64,000 nt of DNA from the NCBI RefSeq assembly GCF_014333445.1, contig NZ_JACRYU010000016.1:62001-126000 (forward strand), written 5' to 3'. The translations under genes were made by a program, and so were the position numbers. This DNA is from Terrisporobacter mayombei (GTDB lineage: Bacteria > Bacillota > Clostridia > Peptostreptococcales > Peptostreptococcaceae). Within the stretch, counting starts at the first letter, position 1. Each line of letters begins with the position of its first letter. The notes beneath the pieces were generated by a model. That model did no database searches. It was given only the letters and a program-made list of their open reading frames with translations, and was not told the DNA's origin. Positions 35,166-44,308 of the stretch are shown here, piece by piece.

Positions 35166-36177
35166 AAATAAAAATTTTAATAATATATATCTTTTATACG
35201 GTAGAGAATACTACTTAATAGATAATGCTATAAAGAACTTTAAAGAAAGTCTAAATGAATCTATGATAGATTTTAATTTAGATGTTATAGATGGAAAAGA
35301 AGTACTTCTAGATCAATTATTAAGTTCCATAGAGACTCTGCCTTTTATGGATGATAAAAAAATTACCATAGTAAAAGACTTTGAATTATTAAAAGGAAAG
35401 AGAAAGAACTTTTCAGAAGGAGATGAAAAGTATTTTATTGATTACTTAGATAACATATCAGAAAGTACAGTTTTAGTTTTTGTTGTATACGGAGAAGTTG
35501 ATAAAAGAAAGAAAATTGTTAAGAAAATTCAAGAAAAAGGAATTGTATTTAATTGTGATAAAATATCTGATATGGATTTGTTCAAGTGGACAAAGAGAAA
35601 ATTTGAAAGCTTTGGTTCGATAATAGAAAATTCACAAGTAATGTATTTTATTGAATCTCAAGGGTATAGAGATAAAAGTAGTGATAAAACTCTTGCTGAT
35701 TTAGAAAATGAAATAATTAAGATTAGCTCCTTTGTAGGGAAAGATAATAAAGTAACTAATGAAGTTATAGATAGATTATCCCAAAAGAAAATAGAAAATG
35801 ATATTTTTAAATTAATTGATTATATAGGAGAAAAAAACTCTTCTAATGCAATAAAGATATTAAATGACATGATCCAAGAAGGAGAATCTGTTCTTGGAAT
35901 ATTTGCTATGATAAGTAGACAATTTAAAATAGTAATGCAAGTTAGGCAATTACAAATCCAAGGAAGCTCAGTTAACGATATAGGTCAAAAACTAAATGTA
36001 CGTCAATTTGTAGTTAACAAGGCCTTAAAACAAAGTCGTAACTTCTCAGATGAAATGATAATAGATATGTTGAATTTCATTTTAGAAAATGATTTTAAAA
36101 TAAAAAATGGATTAATTAAAGATACTTTGGCAGTAGAAATATTAGTAAGTAAGTATTGCCAGAGGAATGTTAGTTAA
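35134..36177 (+). CDS. holA: DNA polymerase III delta subunit
   Basis: The 347-aa product matches Firmicute HolA (YqeN): NIYLLYGREYYLIDNAI at the N-terminus, then FMDDKKITIVKDFELLKGKRK, and the C-terminal GESVLGIFAMISRQFKIVMQVRQLQ. It opens the beta clamp within the clamp loader. ATG 35134 is inside the end of comEC behind AAGGAGCAAG, so translation is coupled. comEC-holA-rpsT is a conserved order in Firmicutes. Confidence 0.95.
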   Translation: MDYKDIIRNIKNKNFNNIYLLYGREYYLIDNAIKNFKESLNESMIDFNLDVIDGKEVLLDQLLSSIETLPFMDDKKITIVKDFELLKGKRKNFSEGDEKYFIDYLDNISESTVLVFVVYGEVDKRKKIVKKIQEKGIVFNCDKISDMDLFKWTKRKFESFGSIIENSQVMYFIESQGYRDKSSDKTLADLENEIIKISSFVGKDNKVTNEVIDRLSQKKIENDIFKLIDYIGEKNSSNAIKILNDMIQEGESVLGIFAMISRQFKIVMQVRQLQIQGSSVNDIGQKLNVRQFVVNKALKQSRNFSDEMIIDMLNFILENDFKIKNGLIKDTLAVEILVSKYCQRNVS

Positions 36178-36215
36178 AAGTCTTAGTTTAAAAAAGCTAA
36201 GACTTTTTATTTTTT
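36176..36215 (+). terminator. Terminator after holA
   Basis: Arms AAAAGTCTTAG and CTAAGACTTTT are followed by TATTTTTT. Confidence 0.85.
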
Positions 36216-36273
36216 AGTTGTGATTTATAATTCATTCATAAGAAATAGGATTTATAAATTCGTATAATATAAT

Positions 36274-36303
36274 AAAAAACCCTTGATAAAAATCAAGGGT
36301 TTA
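36274..36303 (-). terminator. Terminator after rpsT
   Basis: On the minus strand, AAACCCTTGAT and ATCAAGGGTTT pair and are followed by a T run. Confidence 0.88.
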
Positions 36304-36326
36304 AATTTATAAAAATTAAACTGTTA

Positions 36327-36593
36327 TTATGCGTTCATTGCGTTTAATTTTTGAGCTAATTTAGCAACTTTTCTAGCTGCAGCATTTTTGTGTATAGTTC
36401 CTTTTGATGCTACTTGGTATATTCTTTTTTGAGCATATTGGAATTTAGCTGTAGCTTCTTCTTTGTTTCCTGCATTAACAGCATCTTCGAATCTTCTTAT
36501 AGCAGTTTTTAATTGAGATTTTCTAGCTTTGTTTAAAGCAGTTTTCTTATCGATAACTTTTATTCTCTTTTTAGCTGATTTTATGTTTGCCAC
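36327..36593 (-). CDS. rpsT: 30S ribosomal protein S20
   Basis: The 88-aa product, [16 protein letters not shown], then [12 protein letters not shown] and [19 protein letters not shown], is S20, which stabilises the 16S 5' domain. The start codon is GTG (complement 36591-36593) behind AAGGAGGTG. It is divergent from gpr. A non-ATG start is common for rpsT and may limit its own synthesis. Confidence 0.98.
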   Translation of the reverse strand: MANIKSAKKRIKVIDKKTALNKARKSQLKTAIRRFEDAVNAGNKEEATAKFQYAQKRIYQVASKGTIHKNAAARKVAKLAQKLNAMNA

Positions 36594-36642
36594 TTAGAAC
36601 ACCTCCTTGTAAATATAATTATTCTCATCGTCAACATATTAG

Positions 36643-36671
36643 ATTTTAACAGAAATAAATATAAAAATCAA
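36643..36671 (-). promoter_or_regulatory. Promoter of rpsT
   Basis: On the minus strand, TTGATT (36671-36666) and the extended -10 TGTTAAAAT (box 36648-36643) are 17 nt apart, about 50 nt before the start codon. Confidence 0.7.
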
Positions 36672-37002
36672 GAGTTAATATTTATTAGTTAAATATAATT
36701 TGTTGTTAGTGTTTTTCGCTTATGACATACTTTATCACATATAAAAATATTTCACAATAATGTATTAAATTATTCACAAAACTAATAAAAAATTCCAATC
36801 CTTCAACCTATTATATACGCGTTACTCTTTATATTCTAAGAACCGTATATTTTATATTTTTTTATAAATTAAAAATCATATTTTACGAAAAAAAATCTTA
36901 TACAACATAATTTAGTCAAGATTAAAAATGATAAATAATGTTTAAAATGCTATTACATGTCAATAATCAATAATATCATTTTATTATATTCTGGAGGGAA
37001 CA
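36672..37002. other. AT-rich rpsT-gpr intergenic region
   Basis: No gene is visible. On the minus strand a second rpsT promoter candidate exists: TTGTGA (36757-36752), 17 nt, then TAAAGT (36734-36729) with an extended TG. A sporulation-sigma promoter for gpr is expected but I could not identify one. CATTTTA at 36977-36983 resembles a sigma-G -10 but has no good -35 partner. Confidence 0.35.
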
Positions 37003-37956
37003 ATGATAAAAATTAGAACAGATTTAGCACTTGAAGCAAGAGAAATAATAGAAGAAAGTGAAAATAGTAGCCAAATACCAGGCGTGAAAACAGAAAATAA
37101 ACAACTTGAAGACTGCTTAGTAACAAAAGTTGATGTATTAGATGAACAAGGTTCTCAAATAATGAACAAAGGAATTGGAAAATATGTAACATTAGAGAGT
37201 AAGTTAATGACATATGATGACGATGACTCTAGAGAGCAGATGATAAAATATTTATCGGACGAGCTAAAAGAGATTTTTGGACCGGAAGAGCACAAGAAAA
37301 CATTAGTTATAGGATTAGGAAATTGGAATATAACATCAGATGCATTAGGTCCAAGAGCTGTTTCAAAAACTCTTGTTACTCGTCATATTTTTAAAAATTA
37401 CAATAAGGATTATGATGATGACTTCACTGAAGTTTCAGCTTTAAGTCCTGGTGTTATGGGCGTTACGGGTCTTGAAACAAGTGAAACTGTAAAAGGTATA
37501 GTAGATGCTATTAAACCAGACAGAGTAGTTGCAATAGATGCATTAGCTTCAAGAAAAATGGAAAGGGTAAATACTACTATACAAATATCTACAGCTGGTA
37601 TTTCACCAGGTGGAGGAGTAGGAAATAAAAGAAAAGCTTTAAATAAAGACTACTTAGGAGTAGATGTTATAGCTATAGGAGTACCTACAGTTGTTGATGC
37701 AGCTACTTTAACCAGTGATGTTTTAGATTTAGCTATAAAAAACTTAATGGAGCAATCAAACTCTGGTGAGATATTTTATAAAATGCTTCAAGACTTGCAA
37801 GAGGAAGAAAAATACCAACTAATTAGAGACTGTCTAGATCCATATGATAAAAACTTAATAGTTACTCCTAAAGATATTGATGAAACGATAGAAAATCTAG
37901 CAGTTATAATTAGTGAAGGATTGAATAGATCTCTTCATCCGGGGAGAACTTCGTAA
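37003..37956 (+). CDS. gpr: Germination protease GPR (spore SASP endoprotease)
   Basis: The 317-aa product starts MIKIRTDLALEAREI, the propeptide region removed by self-cleavage in Bacillus GPR. The core has VIGLGNWNITSDALGPRAVSKT, SALSPGVMGVTGLETSE and AIDALASRKMERVNTTIQIS, which includes the conserved acidic residues of this aspartic-type family. GPR degrades small acid-soluble spore proteins early in germination. A TCTGGAGGGAAC site precedes ATG 37003. spoIIP follows 15 nt downstream. Confidence 0.97.
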   Translation: MIKIRTDLALEAREIIEESENSSQIPGVKTENKQLEDCLVTKVDVLDEQGSQIMNKGIGKYVTLESKLMTYDDDDSREQMIKYLSDELKEIFGPEEHKKTLVIGLGNWNITSDALGPRAVSKTLVTRHIFKNYNKDYDDDFTEVSALSPGVMGVTGLETSETVKGIVDAIKPDRVVAIDALASRKMERVNTTIQISTAGISPGGGVGNKRKALNKDYLGVDVIAIGVPTVVDAATLTSDVLDLAIKNLMEQSNSGEIFYKMLQDLQEEEKYQLIRDCLDPYDKNLIVTPKDIDETIENLAVIISEGLNRSLHPGRTS

Positions 37957-37971
37957 TAAGGAGGAATTTAA

Positions 37972-38952
37972 ATGTTCAAAAATAGAATAAAAGCTATAAA
38001 AATTGGATTTTTATTAGTTTGTATTTTACCAACTATTTCCCAAGCTTTGGACAAAGATGATTTACTAAAATATCTACTAAAATCATCTTATCCTGAAGTA
38101 AAGGTAATAGACAAAGATGAAGAAAAAAATAAAGATATAGATGTAATAAATAATAATGAAAAAAAACAAGATGAAGAAACTTCAAATAATAAGGATTCTG
38201 GAAATGATGAAGAAGAGTTTGTAAATGTATATGTTGGAGAAGAAAATAAGCCACAGACGGAAGAGGAAAAGGAAGCTACTACAATTACAGAGTCAAACTA
38301 TACTAATGACTTAAGAATAACTAAGGATAACCCTCAAATATTAGTATATCATTCTCATAGTAGCGAAACTTATTCTGATTCACCAGATAATGATTATCAC
38401 TCTTCTAAAGATAAGGAACACTCAGTTATGGAAGTTGGTAGCCTATTAACAAATGAATTAAGTAAAAGAGGTTGGGGAGTAATGCATAATACCCAATATA
38501 ATGATTTAGATTATAATAAATCTTATGTAAATAGTTCTAAGCTAGTTAAATCTGCTTTATCATCTAATGATTCAATCAAAATAACTATCGACTTACATAG
38601 AAATGGATTAACGTTAGAAAATAGTGAGGCGAAGAAAAAAGCACATGATAAATCTACTATAGAAATTAATGGAGAAACTGTAGCTAAGTTTTTATTTGTA
38701 GTAGGTCAAAGAAATGAAAATGTAGATGAAATAAGAAAAGAAGCTGAAGAATTAACTGCTTTAGCAGAAAAAAAATATCCAGGGTTAGTTGAGCCAGTAA
38801 TAACTAAACAATATGGAAGATTTAATCAGTATTTAGCGGAAGATGGATTATTAATAGAAATAGGTAATAATGCTACGAGCACTCAAGAAGCAAAAGCTGC
38901 ATGTAAATATGTAGCAGAAGTATTAGATGAATACTATAAAGATAAAAAGTAA
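37972..38952 (+). CDS. spoIIP: Stage II sporulation protein P (peptidoglycan amidase/endopeptidase)
   Basis: The 326-aa product has an N-terminal signal anchor (about residues 9-26), a low-complexity Lys/Glu/Asp-rich spacer (about 45-100) and a C-terminal amidase domain: ILVYHSHSSETYSD, then KITIDLHRNGL, a further KFLFVVGQRNEN, and LIEIGNNATSTQEAK. His and Glu in these motifs bind catalytic zinc. SpoIIP works with SpoIID and SpoIIM in engulfment. AAGGAGGAA precedes ATG 37972. The gpr-spoIIP order is conserved. Confidence 0.95.
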   Translation: MFKNRIKAIKIGFLLVCILPTISQALDKDDLLKYLLKSSYPEVKVIDKDEEKNKDIDVINNNEKKQDEETSNNKDSGNDEEEFVNVYVGEENKPQTEEEKEATTITESNYTNDLRITKDNPQILVYHSHSSETYSDSPDNDYHSSKDKEHSVMEVGSLLTNELSKRGWGVMHNTQYNDLDYNKSYVNSSKLVKSALSSNDSIKITIDLHRNGLTLENSEAKKKAHDKSTIEINGETVAKFLFVVGQRNENVDEIRKEAEELTALAEKKYPGLVEPVITKQYGRFNQYLAEDGLLIEIGNNATSTQEAKAACKYVAEVLDEYYKDKK

Positions 38953-38968
38953 TAAGAGCTGGTATAAT

Positions 38969-39163
38969 ATGAGTCGTTTAGAAAAAAAATTAAATAAAAA
39001 GCTGCAAAAAAAGAAAAACGGGATACTATATAAGGTAGTATTTTTGTTTATAATGATTATAATTACTGCAGGAAGCATACTAATTTCTGATTATAGAATG
39101 AACGAAATGTTGCAAGATGATAGTAAAGATAGTCTTATAAAATATTTAAATATTTTTTATTAA
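38969..39163 (+). CDS. Small single-pass membrane protein between spoIIP and lepA
   Basis: The 64-aa frame from ATG 38969 starts 16 nt after spoIIP. It has a basic N-terminus (SRLEKKLNKKLQKKKNG), one hydrophobic helix (VVFLFIMIIITAGSILI) and an acidic tail. The upstream site (GAGCTGG) is weak. In Bacillus this position holds yqxA, a somewhat longer sporulation-linked gene; I see the same location but cannot claim homology. Cotranscription with gpr-spoIIP suggests a spore role. An upstream in-frame ATG at 38927, inside spoIIP, is less likely. Confidence 0.65.
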   Translation: MSRLEKKLNKKLQKKKNGILYKVVFLFIMIIITAGSILISDYRMNEMLQDDSKDSLIKYLNIFY

Positions 39164-39221
39164 AAAGCATAGTAAATATAAATATTAAAGAATACAAATA
39201 GTAAAAATAAATCAAAATAAT

Positions 39222-39257
39222 AAAAATAAGGCTTAAAATAATAAGTCTTATTTTTTT
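39222..39257 (+). terminator. Terminator after the gpr-spoIIP operon
   Basis: Arms AAAAATAAGGCTT and AAGTCTTATTTTT (one G-U pair) are followed by a T run. Confidence 0.85.
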
Positions 39258-39339
39258 GTAATGTAACACTTATTTACATAAAAGCAGATATATTATAAAA
39301 TAAAGTTTATGATACTAACTTATTTAAGGAGGAAAAAAG

Positions 39340-41142
39340 GTGGACAGACAAAGTAGAACTAGAAATTTTAGTATAATAGCTCATATAGACCATGGTAAGT
39401 CTACCTTAGCTGATAGATTAATACAGTATACAGGTTTAGTAAGTGATAGAGAGATGAAAAATCAGTTATTAGATAACATGGATTTAGAAAGAGAAAGAGG
39501 AATCACTATTAAGCTACAAAATATTAGGTTAATTTACAAGGCTAAGGATGGTAATGAATATTATTTAAATCTTATAGATACTCCAGGACATGTGGATTTC
39601 AACTATGAGGTTTCAAGGAGTTTAGCTGCATGTGAAGGTGCTTTATTAGTTGTAGATGCGGCTCAAGGTGTTGAAGCTCAAACTTTAGCAAATGTATATT
39701 TAGCTTTAGATCAAGATTTGGAAATATTACCAGTTATAAATAAAATAGATCTTCCAAGTGCAAGACCAGATGAAATAAAAGAAGAAATAGAAGAAATAAT
39801 AGGTCTTGATGCAAGTGAAGCACCATTAATATCTGCTAAAAGTGGTTTAAATATAGAAGACGTTTTAGAAGATATAGTAGCTAATGTACCTGCTCCAACA
39901 GGTGATATAAATAAACCTTTAAAAGCTTTAATATTTGATTCATACTATGATGCATATAAAGGTGTTGTGGCATATGTAAGAGTATTTGAGGGTGAAGTTA
40001 AAAAAGGTATGACTATCGAGATGATGAATACTAAGAAGAAATTTGAAGTAACAGAAGTAGGGGTTATGGCTCCTAATGCAACTGAGCTGGATAGTCTATG
40101 CGCAGGTGATGTTGGTTATATAGCTGCAAGTATCAAGGATATAAGAAGCTGTCACGTAGGTGATACTATAACTGATGCTACAAATAAAACAGAAGAGCCA
40201 CTTGAAGGATATAAAAAAGCTACTCCAATGGTTTACTGTGGTATATATCCAGGTGAAGGTGAAAAATACGAAAACGTAAGAGATGCCTTAGAAAAATTAC
40301 AGGTTAATGATGCGGCATTAGAATTTGAACCGGAAACATCTGCAGCCTTAGGATTTGGTTTCAGATGTGGATTCCTTGGATTATTACACTTAGAAATAAT
40401 ACAAGAGAGATTAGAAAGAGAATTTAATCTAAGTTTAGTTACAACAGCTCCTTCTGTTATATACAGGGTTACTAAAACTGATGGTGAAGTAGTTATGATT
40501 CAAAACCCAACAAACTTACCAGAAGTTTCAGAAATTCAAATGATAGAAGAACCAATAGTTAAAGCTGATATAATAGCTCCTAAAGATTTCGTTGGTATAG
40601 TTATGGAATTATGCCAAGAAAGACGTGGAACTATGTTACACATGGAATATATAGACGAAAAAAGAGTAATGCTTCATTATGATTTACCATTAAATGAAGT
40701 TGTTTATGATTTCTTTGATGCTTTAAAATCTAGAACTAGAGGATATGGTTCTCTAGATTACGAAATGAAAGGATATGTTTCTTCTAAGCTTGTTAAATTA
40801 GATATACTAATAAACAAAGAACAAGTTGATGCACTTAGCTTTATAGTTCATGACACAAAAGCATACTCTAGAGGTAAAGCTATGTGTGAAAAATTAAAAA
40901 ATGAAATACCTAGACATCAATTTGCTGTTCCGATACAGGCAGCAGTTGGAAATAAGGTTGTGGCAAGAGAAACAATAAGTGCTCTTAGAAAAGACGTACT
41001 TGCTAAATGCTACGGTGGAGATATATCTCGTAAGAAGAAACTTCTTGAAAAACAAAAAGAAGGTAAAAAACGTATGAGACAAATCGGAAGTGTTGAAGTT
41101 CCACAAAAAGCATTTATGTCAGTTCTTAAATTAGATGATTAA
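39340..41142 (+). CDS. lepA: Elongation factor 4 (LepA)
   Basis: The 600-aa product has G-domain motifs [13 protein letters not shown] (G1), RGITI (G2), DTPGHVDF (G3) and NKIDLP (G4). The LepA-specific C-terminal domain ends in [32 protein letters not shown]4 back-translocates or remodels stalled ribosomes and aids initiation and assembly. The start is GTG 39340 after TAAGGAGG. In Firmicutes it lies between spoIIP and hemW, as here. Confidence 0.98.
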   Translation: MDRQSRTRNFSIIAHIDHGKSTLADRLIQYTGLVSDREMKNQLLDNMDLERERGITIKLQNIRLIYKAKDGNEYYLNLIDTPGHVDFNYEVSRSLAACEGALLVVDAAQGVEAQTLANVYLALDQDLEILPVINKIDLPSARPDEIKEEIEEIIGLDASEAPLISAKSGLNIEDVLEDIVANVPAPTGDINKPLKALIFDSYYDAYKGVVAYVRVFEGEVKKGMTIEMMNTKKKFEVTEVGVMAPNATELDSLCAGDVGYIAASIKDIRSCHVGDTITDATNKTEEPLEGYKKATPMVYCGIYPGEGEKYENVRDALEKLQVNDAALEFEPETSAALGFGFRCGFLGLLHLEIIQERLEREFNLSLVTTAPSVIYRVTKTDGEVVMIQNPTNLPEVSEIQMIEEPIVKADIIAPKDFVGIVMELCQERRGTMLHMEYIDEKRVMLHYDLPLNEVVYDFFDALKSRTRGYGSLDYEMKGYVSSKLVKLDILINKEQVDALSFIVHDTKAYSRGKAMCEKLKNEIPRHQFAVPIQAAVGNKVVARETISALRKDVLAKCYGGDISRKKKLLEKQKEGKKRMRQIGSVEVPQKAFMSVLKLDD

Positions 41143-41161
41143 TTAAAAAATATATTTATAT

Positions 41162-41215
41162 AAAGGTAATTAGCTTATCTATACTACTTAGATAAGTTGA
41201 TTACCTTTTGTTTTG
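41162..41215 (+). terminator. Terminator after lepA
   Basis: A 20-bp stem (two G-U pairs) with arms beginning AAAGGTAAT and ending ATTACCTTT is followed by TGTTTTG. Confidence 0.85.
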
Positions 41216-41352
41216 TTATTTTAAATAATTTAGGCTATATTAAACTTAATACAAAGGATTGATACGTAATTAAATAGAGTAGATTTTATTTTATATATCG
41301 AGGGTAATAATATATAATAATTGCTGTAAATAGAAAAAGAAGAGGTGACTAA

Positions 41353-42483
41353 ATGCTAGGTTTATATATACATATACCATTTTGTGTATCAAAATGTAAA
41401 TACTGTGATTTTAATTCTTATAAATTAGATTTAGAGGAAAAGAAAAAATATTTAAAATCATTGGAAAAAGAAATGAGTTTTTATAAGAATGAAATTAAAG
41501 AAAAAGAAATAGATACTATATTTATTGGTGGAGGAACACCAAGCATATTAAGAGATGATGAGATTAAGATTTTATTCGATAATATAAAAACTAATTTTAA
41601 AATTAAAAAAAATGCTGAAATCACAATGGAATGTAACCCAGGAACATTAACTTTAAGCAAGTTAAAAATAATGAAAGATTGTGGTGTAAATAGATTAAGT
41701 ATTGGACTTCAAGCTGTTCAAAATCATCATCTAGAATATATAGGAAGAATACATACTTTTGAAGAATTTGAAAAAAACTATTTTCAGGCTAAGGAAGTTG
41801 GATTTGAAAACATAAATATTGATTTAATGTATGCGCTTCCAAATCAAAATGAAGAAGATTGGAAAGAGACTTTAGAGAAAATAGTAGAACTAAATCCAGC
41901 TCACATATCTGCTTATTCATTAATATTAGAAGAAAATACAGAACTATTTGATATGTATAATAGAAATGAATTCAAATTATTAGATGAAGATACTGATATT
42001 GTTATGTATGAATATACAATAAATTACTTAAAATCCCATGGATATAATCAGTATGAAATATCAAATTATGCGAAAGAAGGATATGAATGTAATCATAATA
42101 TTTTATATTGGAAATGTGAAAACTATGTTGGGATTGGTGCATCAGCATCAGGATTTTTAAGTGGAACAAGATACAATAATGTTTCATCATTATCTGAGTA
42201 TGAAAAAATGATATTAGAAGGTAAAAAACCTATAGACTGGGAAGAAAAACTAAGTATCAAAGATGAAATAGAGGAAAGTATATTTTTAGGATTAAGAATG
42301 AATGAAGGAATTAAATTTAAAGATTTTAAGATTAAGTATGATTTAGATTTTATAGAAAAATATAAAAATGAAATTGAAAAACTTGAAAAACTAAATTTAA
42401 TAGATGTGAATGAATTAGGGATGAGATTGACGCAAAAAGGGAGGGAAATATCAAACAGCGTTTTTGTAGAATTTATGGCTTAA
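41353..42483 (+). CDS. hemW: Radical SAM family heme chaperone HemW
   Basis: The 376-aa product has the radical SAM cluster motif CVSKCKYCDF (CX3CX2C), the FIGGGTPSIL motif and the HemW signature CNHNILYWKCENYVGIGASASG. Older annotation called it coproporphyrinogen III oxidase-like. The family binds and transfers heme and lacks an oxidase-specific Cys. GAGGTGAC precedes ATG 41353. It sits between lepA and hrcA, its usual place. Heme biosynthesis genes are not in the window. Confidence 0.94.
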   Translation: MLGLYIHIPFCVSKCKYCDFNSYKLDLEEKKKYLKSLEKEMSFYKNEIKEKEIDTIFIGGGTPSILRDDEIKILFDNIKTNFKIKKNAEITMECNPGTLTLSKLKIMKDCGVNRLSIGLQAVQNHHLEYIGRIHTFEEFEKNYFQAKEVGFENINIDLMYALPNQNEEDWKETLEKIVELNPAHISAYSLILEENTELFDMYNRNEFKLLDEDTDIVMYEYTINYLKSHGYNQYEISNYAKEGYECNHNILYWKCENYVGIGASASGFLSGTRYNNVSSLSEYEKMILEGKKPIDWEEKLSIKDEIEESIFLGLRMNEGIKFKDFKIKYDLDFIEKYKNEIEKLEKLNLIDVNELGMRLTQKGREISNSVFVEFMA

Positions 42484-42506
42484 AAAAAGAAAATATCTAA
42501 AAGGTG

Positions 42507-42537
42507 TTGACAATAAAAATTTAACGTGGTATATAAT
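42507..42537 (+). promoter_or_regulatory. Sigma-A promoter of the hrcA operon
   Basis: A perfect TTGACA (42507-42512) is followed by TATATAAT. Spacing is 17 nt to TATATA (42530-42535) or 19 nt to TATAAT (42532-42537). Confidence 0.85.
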
Positions 42538-42550
42538 ATATATAATCTTT

Positions 42551-42577
42551 TTAGCACTCGGATATAGTGAGTGCTAA
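42551..42577 (+). promoter_or_regulatory. CIRCE operator (HrcA binding site)
   Basis: TTAGCACTC (42551-42559), nine bases, then GAGTGCTAA (42569-42577): a perfect CIRCE inverted repeat. It lies at the start of the hrcA transcript, so HrcA represses its own operon until heat or misfolded protein titrates GroEL. Confidence 0.98.
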
Positions 42578-42597
42578 CAGTGTGGGAGGTATTTAGT

Positions 42598-43629
42598 ATG
42601 GAATTAAATGAAAGAAAAATGAATATCCTCAAAGCAATAGTTAAAGATTATATAGAAACAGCTGAAGCTGTAGGGTCTAGAACGATATCAAAGAAATATA
42701 ACCTTGGTGTTAGTGCAGCAACTATTAGAAATGAAATGGCCGACTTAGAAGAGTTGGGATACTTAGTCCAACCTTATACATCTGCTGGTAGAGTTCCAAC
42801 AGAAAAAGGATATAAGCTATATGTTAATTCACTTATGAGTACTAGTGAACTTAGTGAATCAGATAAAGAGATAATTGAAACTTGTGTTGAAGAAAATATA
42901 AGTCATATACAAGATTTAATTCATGAAACATCAAAGATGTTATCTCAATTGACTAACTATACAACAGTTGCCATGACAAGAAATTTATCAACATTAAATG
43001 AAATTAGGCATATACAATTAGTTAAAATACATGATAATGAAATTTTATTAATAGTGGTTACAGATAAAGGCGATATTAAAAAATCAAGTATTACTGCTAA
43101 GATTAATTTAGATCAAGCTAAGTTGAATTTAATTTCTGATAATTTAACTAGAAAGCTTTCAGGTAAGACGATAACTGAAATAGATGAAAGATTAATAGCA
43201 TATATAAAGTACGAAATTGGAGAATATTCATCAATAATAGATCAGTTACTTAATTTGTTAAATACAAACCCTACTGATGAAGAGCTTTCAATGACGTTAA
43301 ATGGAGCAACTAATATATTTAATTATCCAGAGTTTAATGATGTTTTTAAGGCAAGGTCATTTTTAAATATGCTAGAAACAAAGGAGACTATCGCAAAGAT
43401 TGTTAAGTCAAAGGGTATTTTAAAAGACAATACGACTATAATTATTGGTAGTGATAATGACTGTGAACAAGCTCAAGAATGTAGTGTTGTTACAGCAACA
43501 TATAAAGTGGATAAGAATCTAATTGGTCGTATAAGCTTTATAGGACCTACAAGAATGGATTATTCTAGAATATATTCAATTATAAATTACATGAATATAT
43601 TATTAAATAATAAATCAAATAAATTTTAA
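42598..43629 (+). CDS. hrcA: Heat-inducible transcription repressor HrcA
   Basis: The start is ATG 42598 (343 aa), behind GTGGGAGGT. A longer reading frame opens inside CIRCE at 42571 but is not the start. The winged-helix DNA-binding domain holds LNERKMNILKAIVKDYIETAEAVGSRTI and AATIRNEMADLEELGYLVQPYTSAGRVPT. The C-terminal dimerisation domain ends with SFIGPTRMDYSRIYSIINYM. HrcA binds CIRCE, seen just upstream. It leads hrcA-grpE-dnaK-dnaJ. Confidence 0.98.
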   Translation: MELNERKMNILKAIVKDYIETAEAVGSRTISKKYNLGVSAATIRNEMADLEELGYLVQPYTSAGRVPTEKGYKLYVNSLMSTSELSESDKEIIETCVEENISHIQDLIHETSKMLSQLTNYTTVAMTRNLSTLNEIRHIQLVKIHDNEILLIVVTDKGDIKKSSITAKINLDQAKLNLISDNLTRKLSGKTITEIDERLIAYIKYEIGEYSSIIDQLLNLLNTNPTDEELSMTLNGATNIFNYPEFNDVFKARSFLNMLETKETIAKIVKSKGILKDNTTIIIGSDNDCEQAQECSVVTATYKVDKNLIGRISFIGPTRMDYSRIYSIINYMNILLNNKSNKF

Positions 43630-43647
43630 AACTAAGGGGTGTAGATC

Positions 43648-44250
43648 TTGGAAAATAACATTAATCAAGATGAAAAGTTACAAGAAGATTACGCTTCTAA
43701 GGAAGAGGAAATAGTACAAAATTCTGAGGAAAATGTCCAAGAAGATATATCAACAGAAGAAGAAAATGTAACTGATATAAACTCGAAATTAGAAGAAAAG
43801 AAAATAAATGACAAAATAGAAGAGCTTGAAAATCAAATCAATGAAAGAGATGACAAGTATAAAAGACTTCAAGCTGAGTACTCAAACTATATGAGAAGAA
43901 CTCAACAAGAAAAAGAAACTATAGGATTATTTGCTAATGAAAAAATAATCAATGAGTTAATACCAGTTATAGATAGCATGGAAAGAGCTATGGAAGCTTG
44001 CACAAATAAAGAAGATGATATGTATAAAGGGATAGAACTTGTTCATAAGCAACTTATAGACTGTCTACAAAAATTTGGAGTTGAAGAAATAGATGCTATA
44101 GATCAAGACTTCGATCCAAACTTACACTTAGCTGTAATGCAAGAAAGTGTAGAAGGTATTGAACCTAATAAAGTAGTAATGGTACTTCAAAAAGGATATA
44201 AATTAAAAAGTAAAGTATTAAGAGCTACTATGGTAAAAGTTTCTTGCTAA
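43648..44250 (+). CDS. grpE: Nucleotide exchange factor GrpE
   Basis: The 200-aa product has a long acidic, Glu/Asn-rich N-terminus, a coiled-coil (KIEELENQINERDDKYKRLQAEYSN) and the beta domain with LIPVIDSMERAM, DFDPNLHLAVMQES and NKVVMVLQKGYKLKSKVLRATMVKV. GrpE releases ADP from DnaK. The start is TTG 43648 after AAGGGGTG. It ends 58 nt before dnaK. Confidence 0.97.
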   Translation: MENNINQDEKLQEDYASKEEEIVQNSEENVQEDISTEEENVTDINSKLEEKKINDKIEELENQINERDDKYKRLQAEYSNYMRRTQQEKETIGLFANEKIINELIPVIDSMERAMEACTNKEDDMYKGIELVHKQLIDCLQKFGVEEIDAIDQDFDPNLHLAVMQESVEGIEPNKVVMVLQKGYKLKSKVLRATMVKVSC

Positions 44251-44308
44251 TAATTTAAGTTAAATATAATTAATTAAAATAGATGATAAATTAAGGAGGA
44301 TACAAATT

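Noticed and set aside
36954-36983. Sigma-G promoter for gpr
   Set aside because: CATTTTA fits a -10 but no acceptable -35 is found at 17-18 nt.
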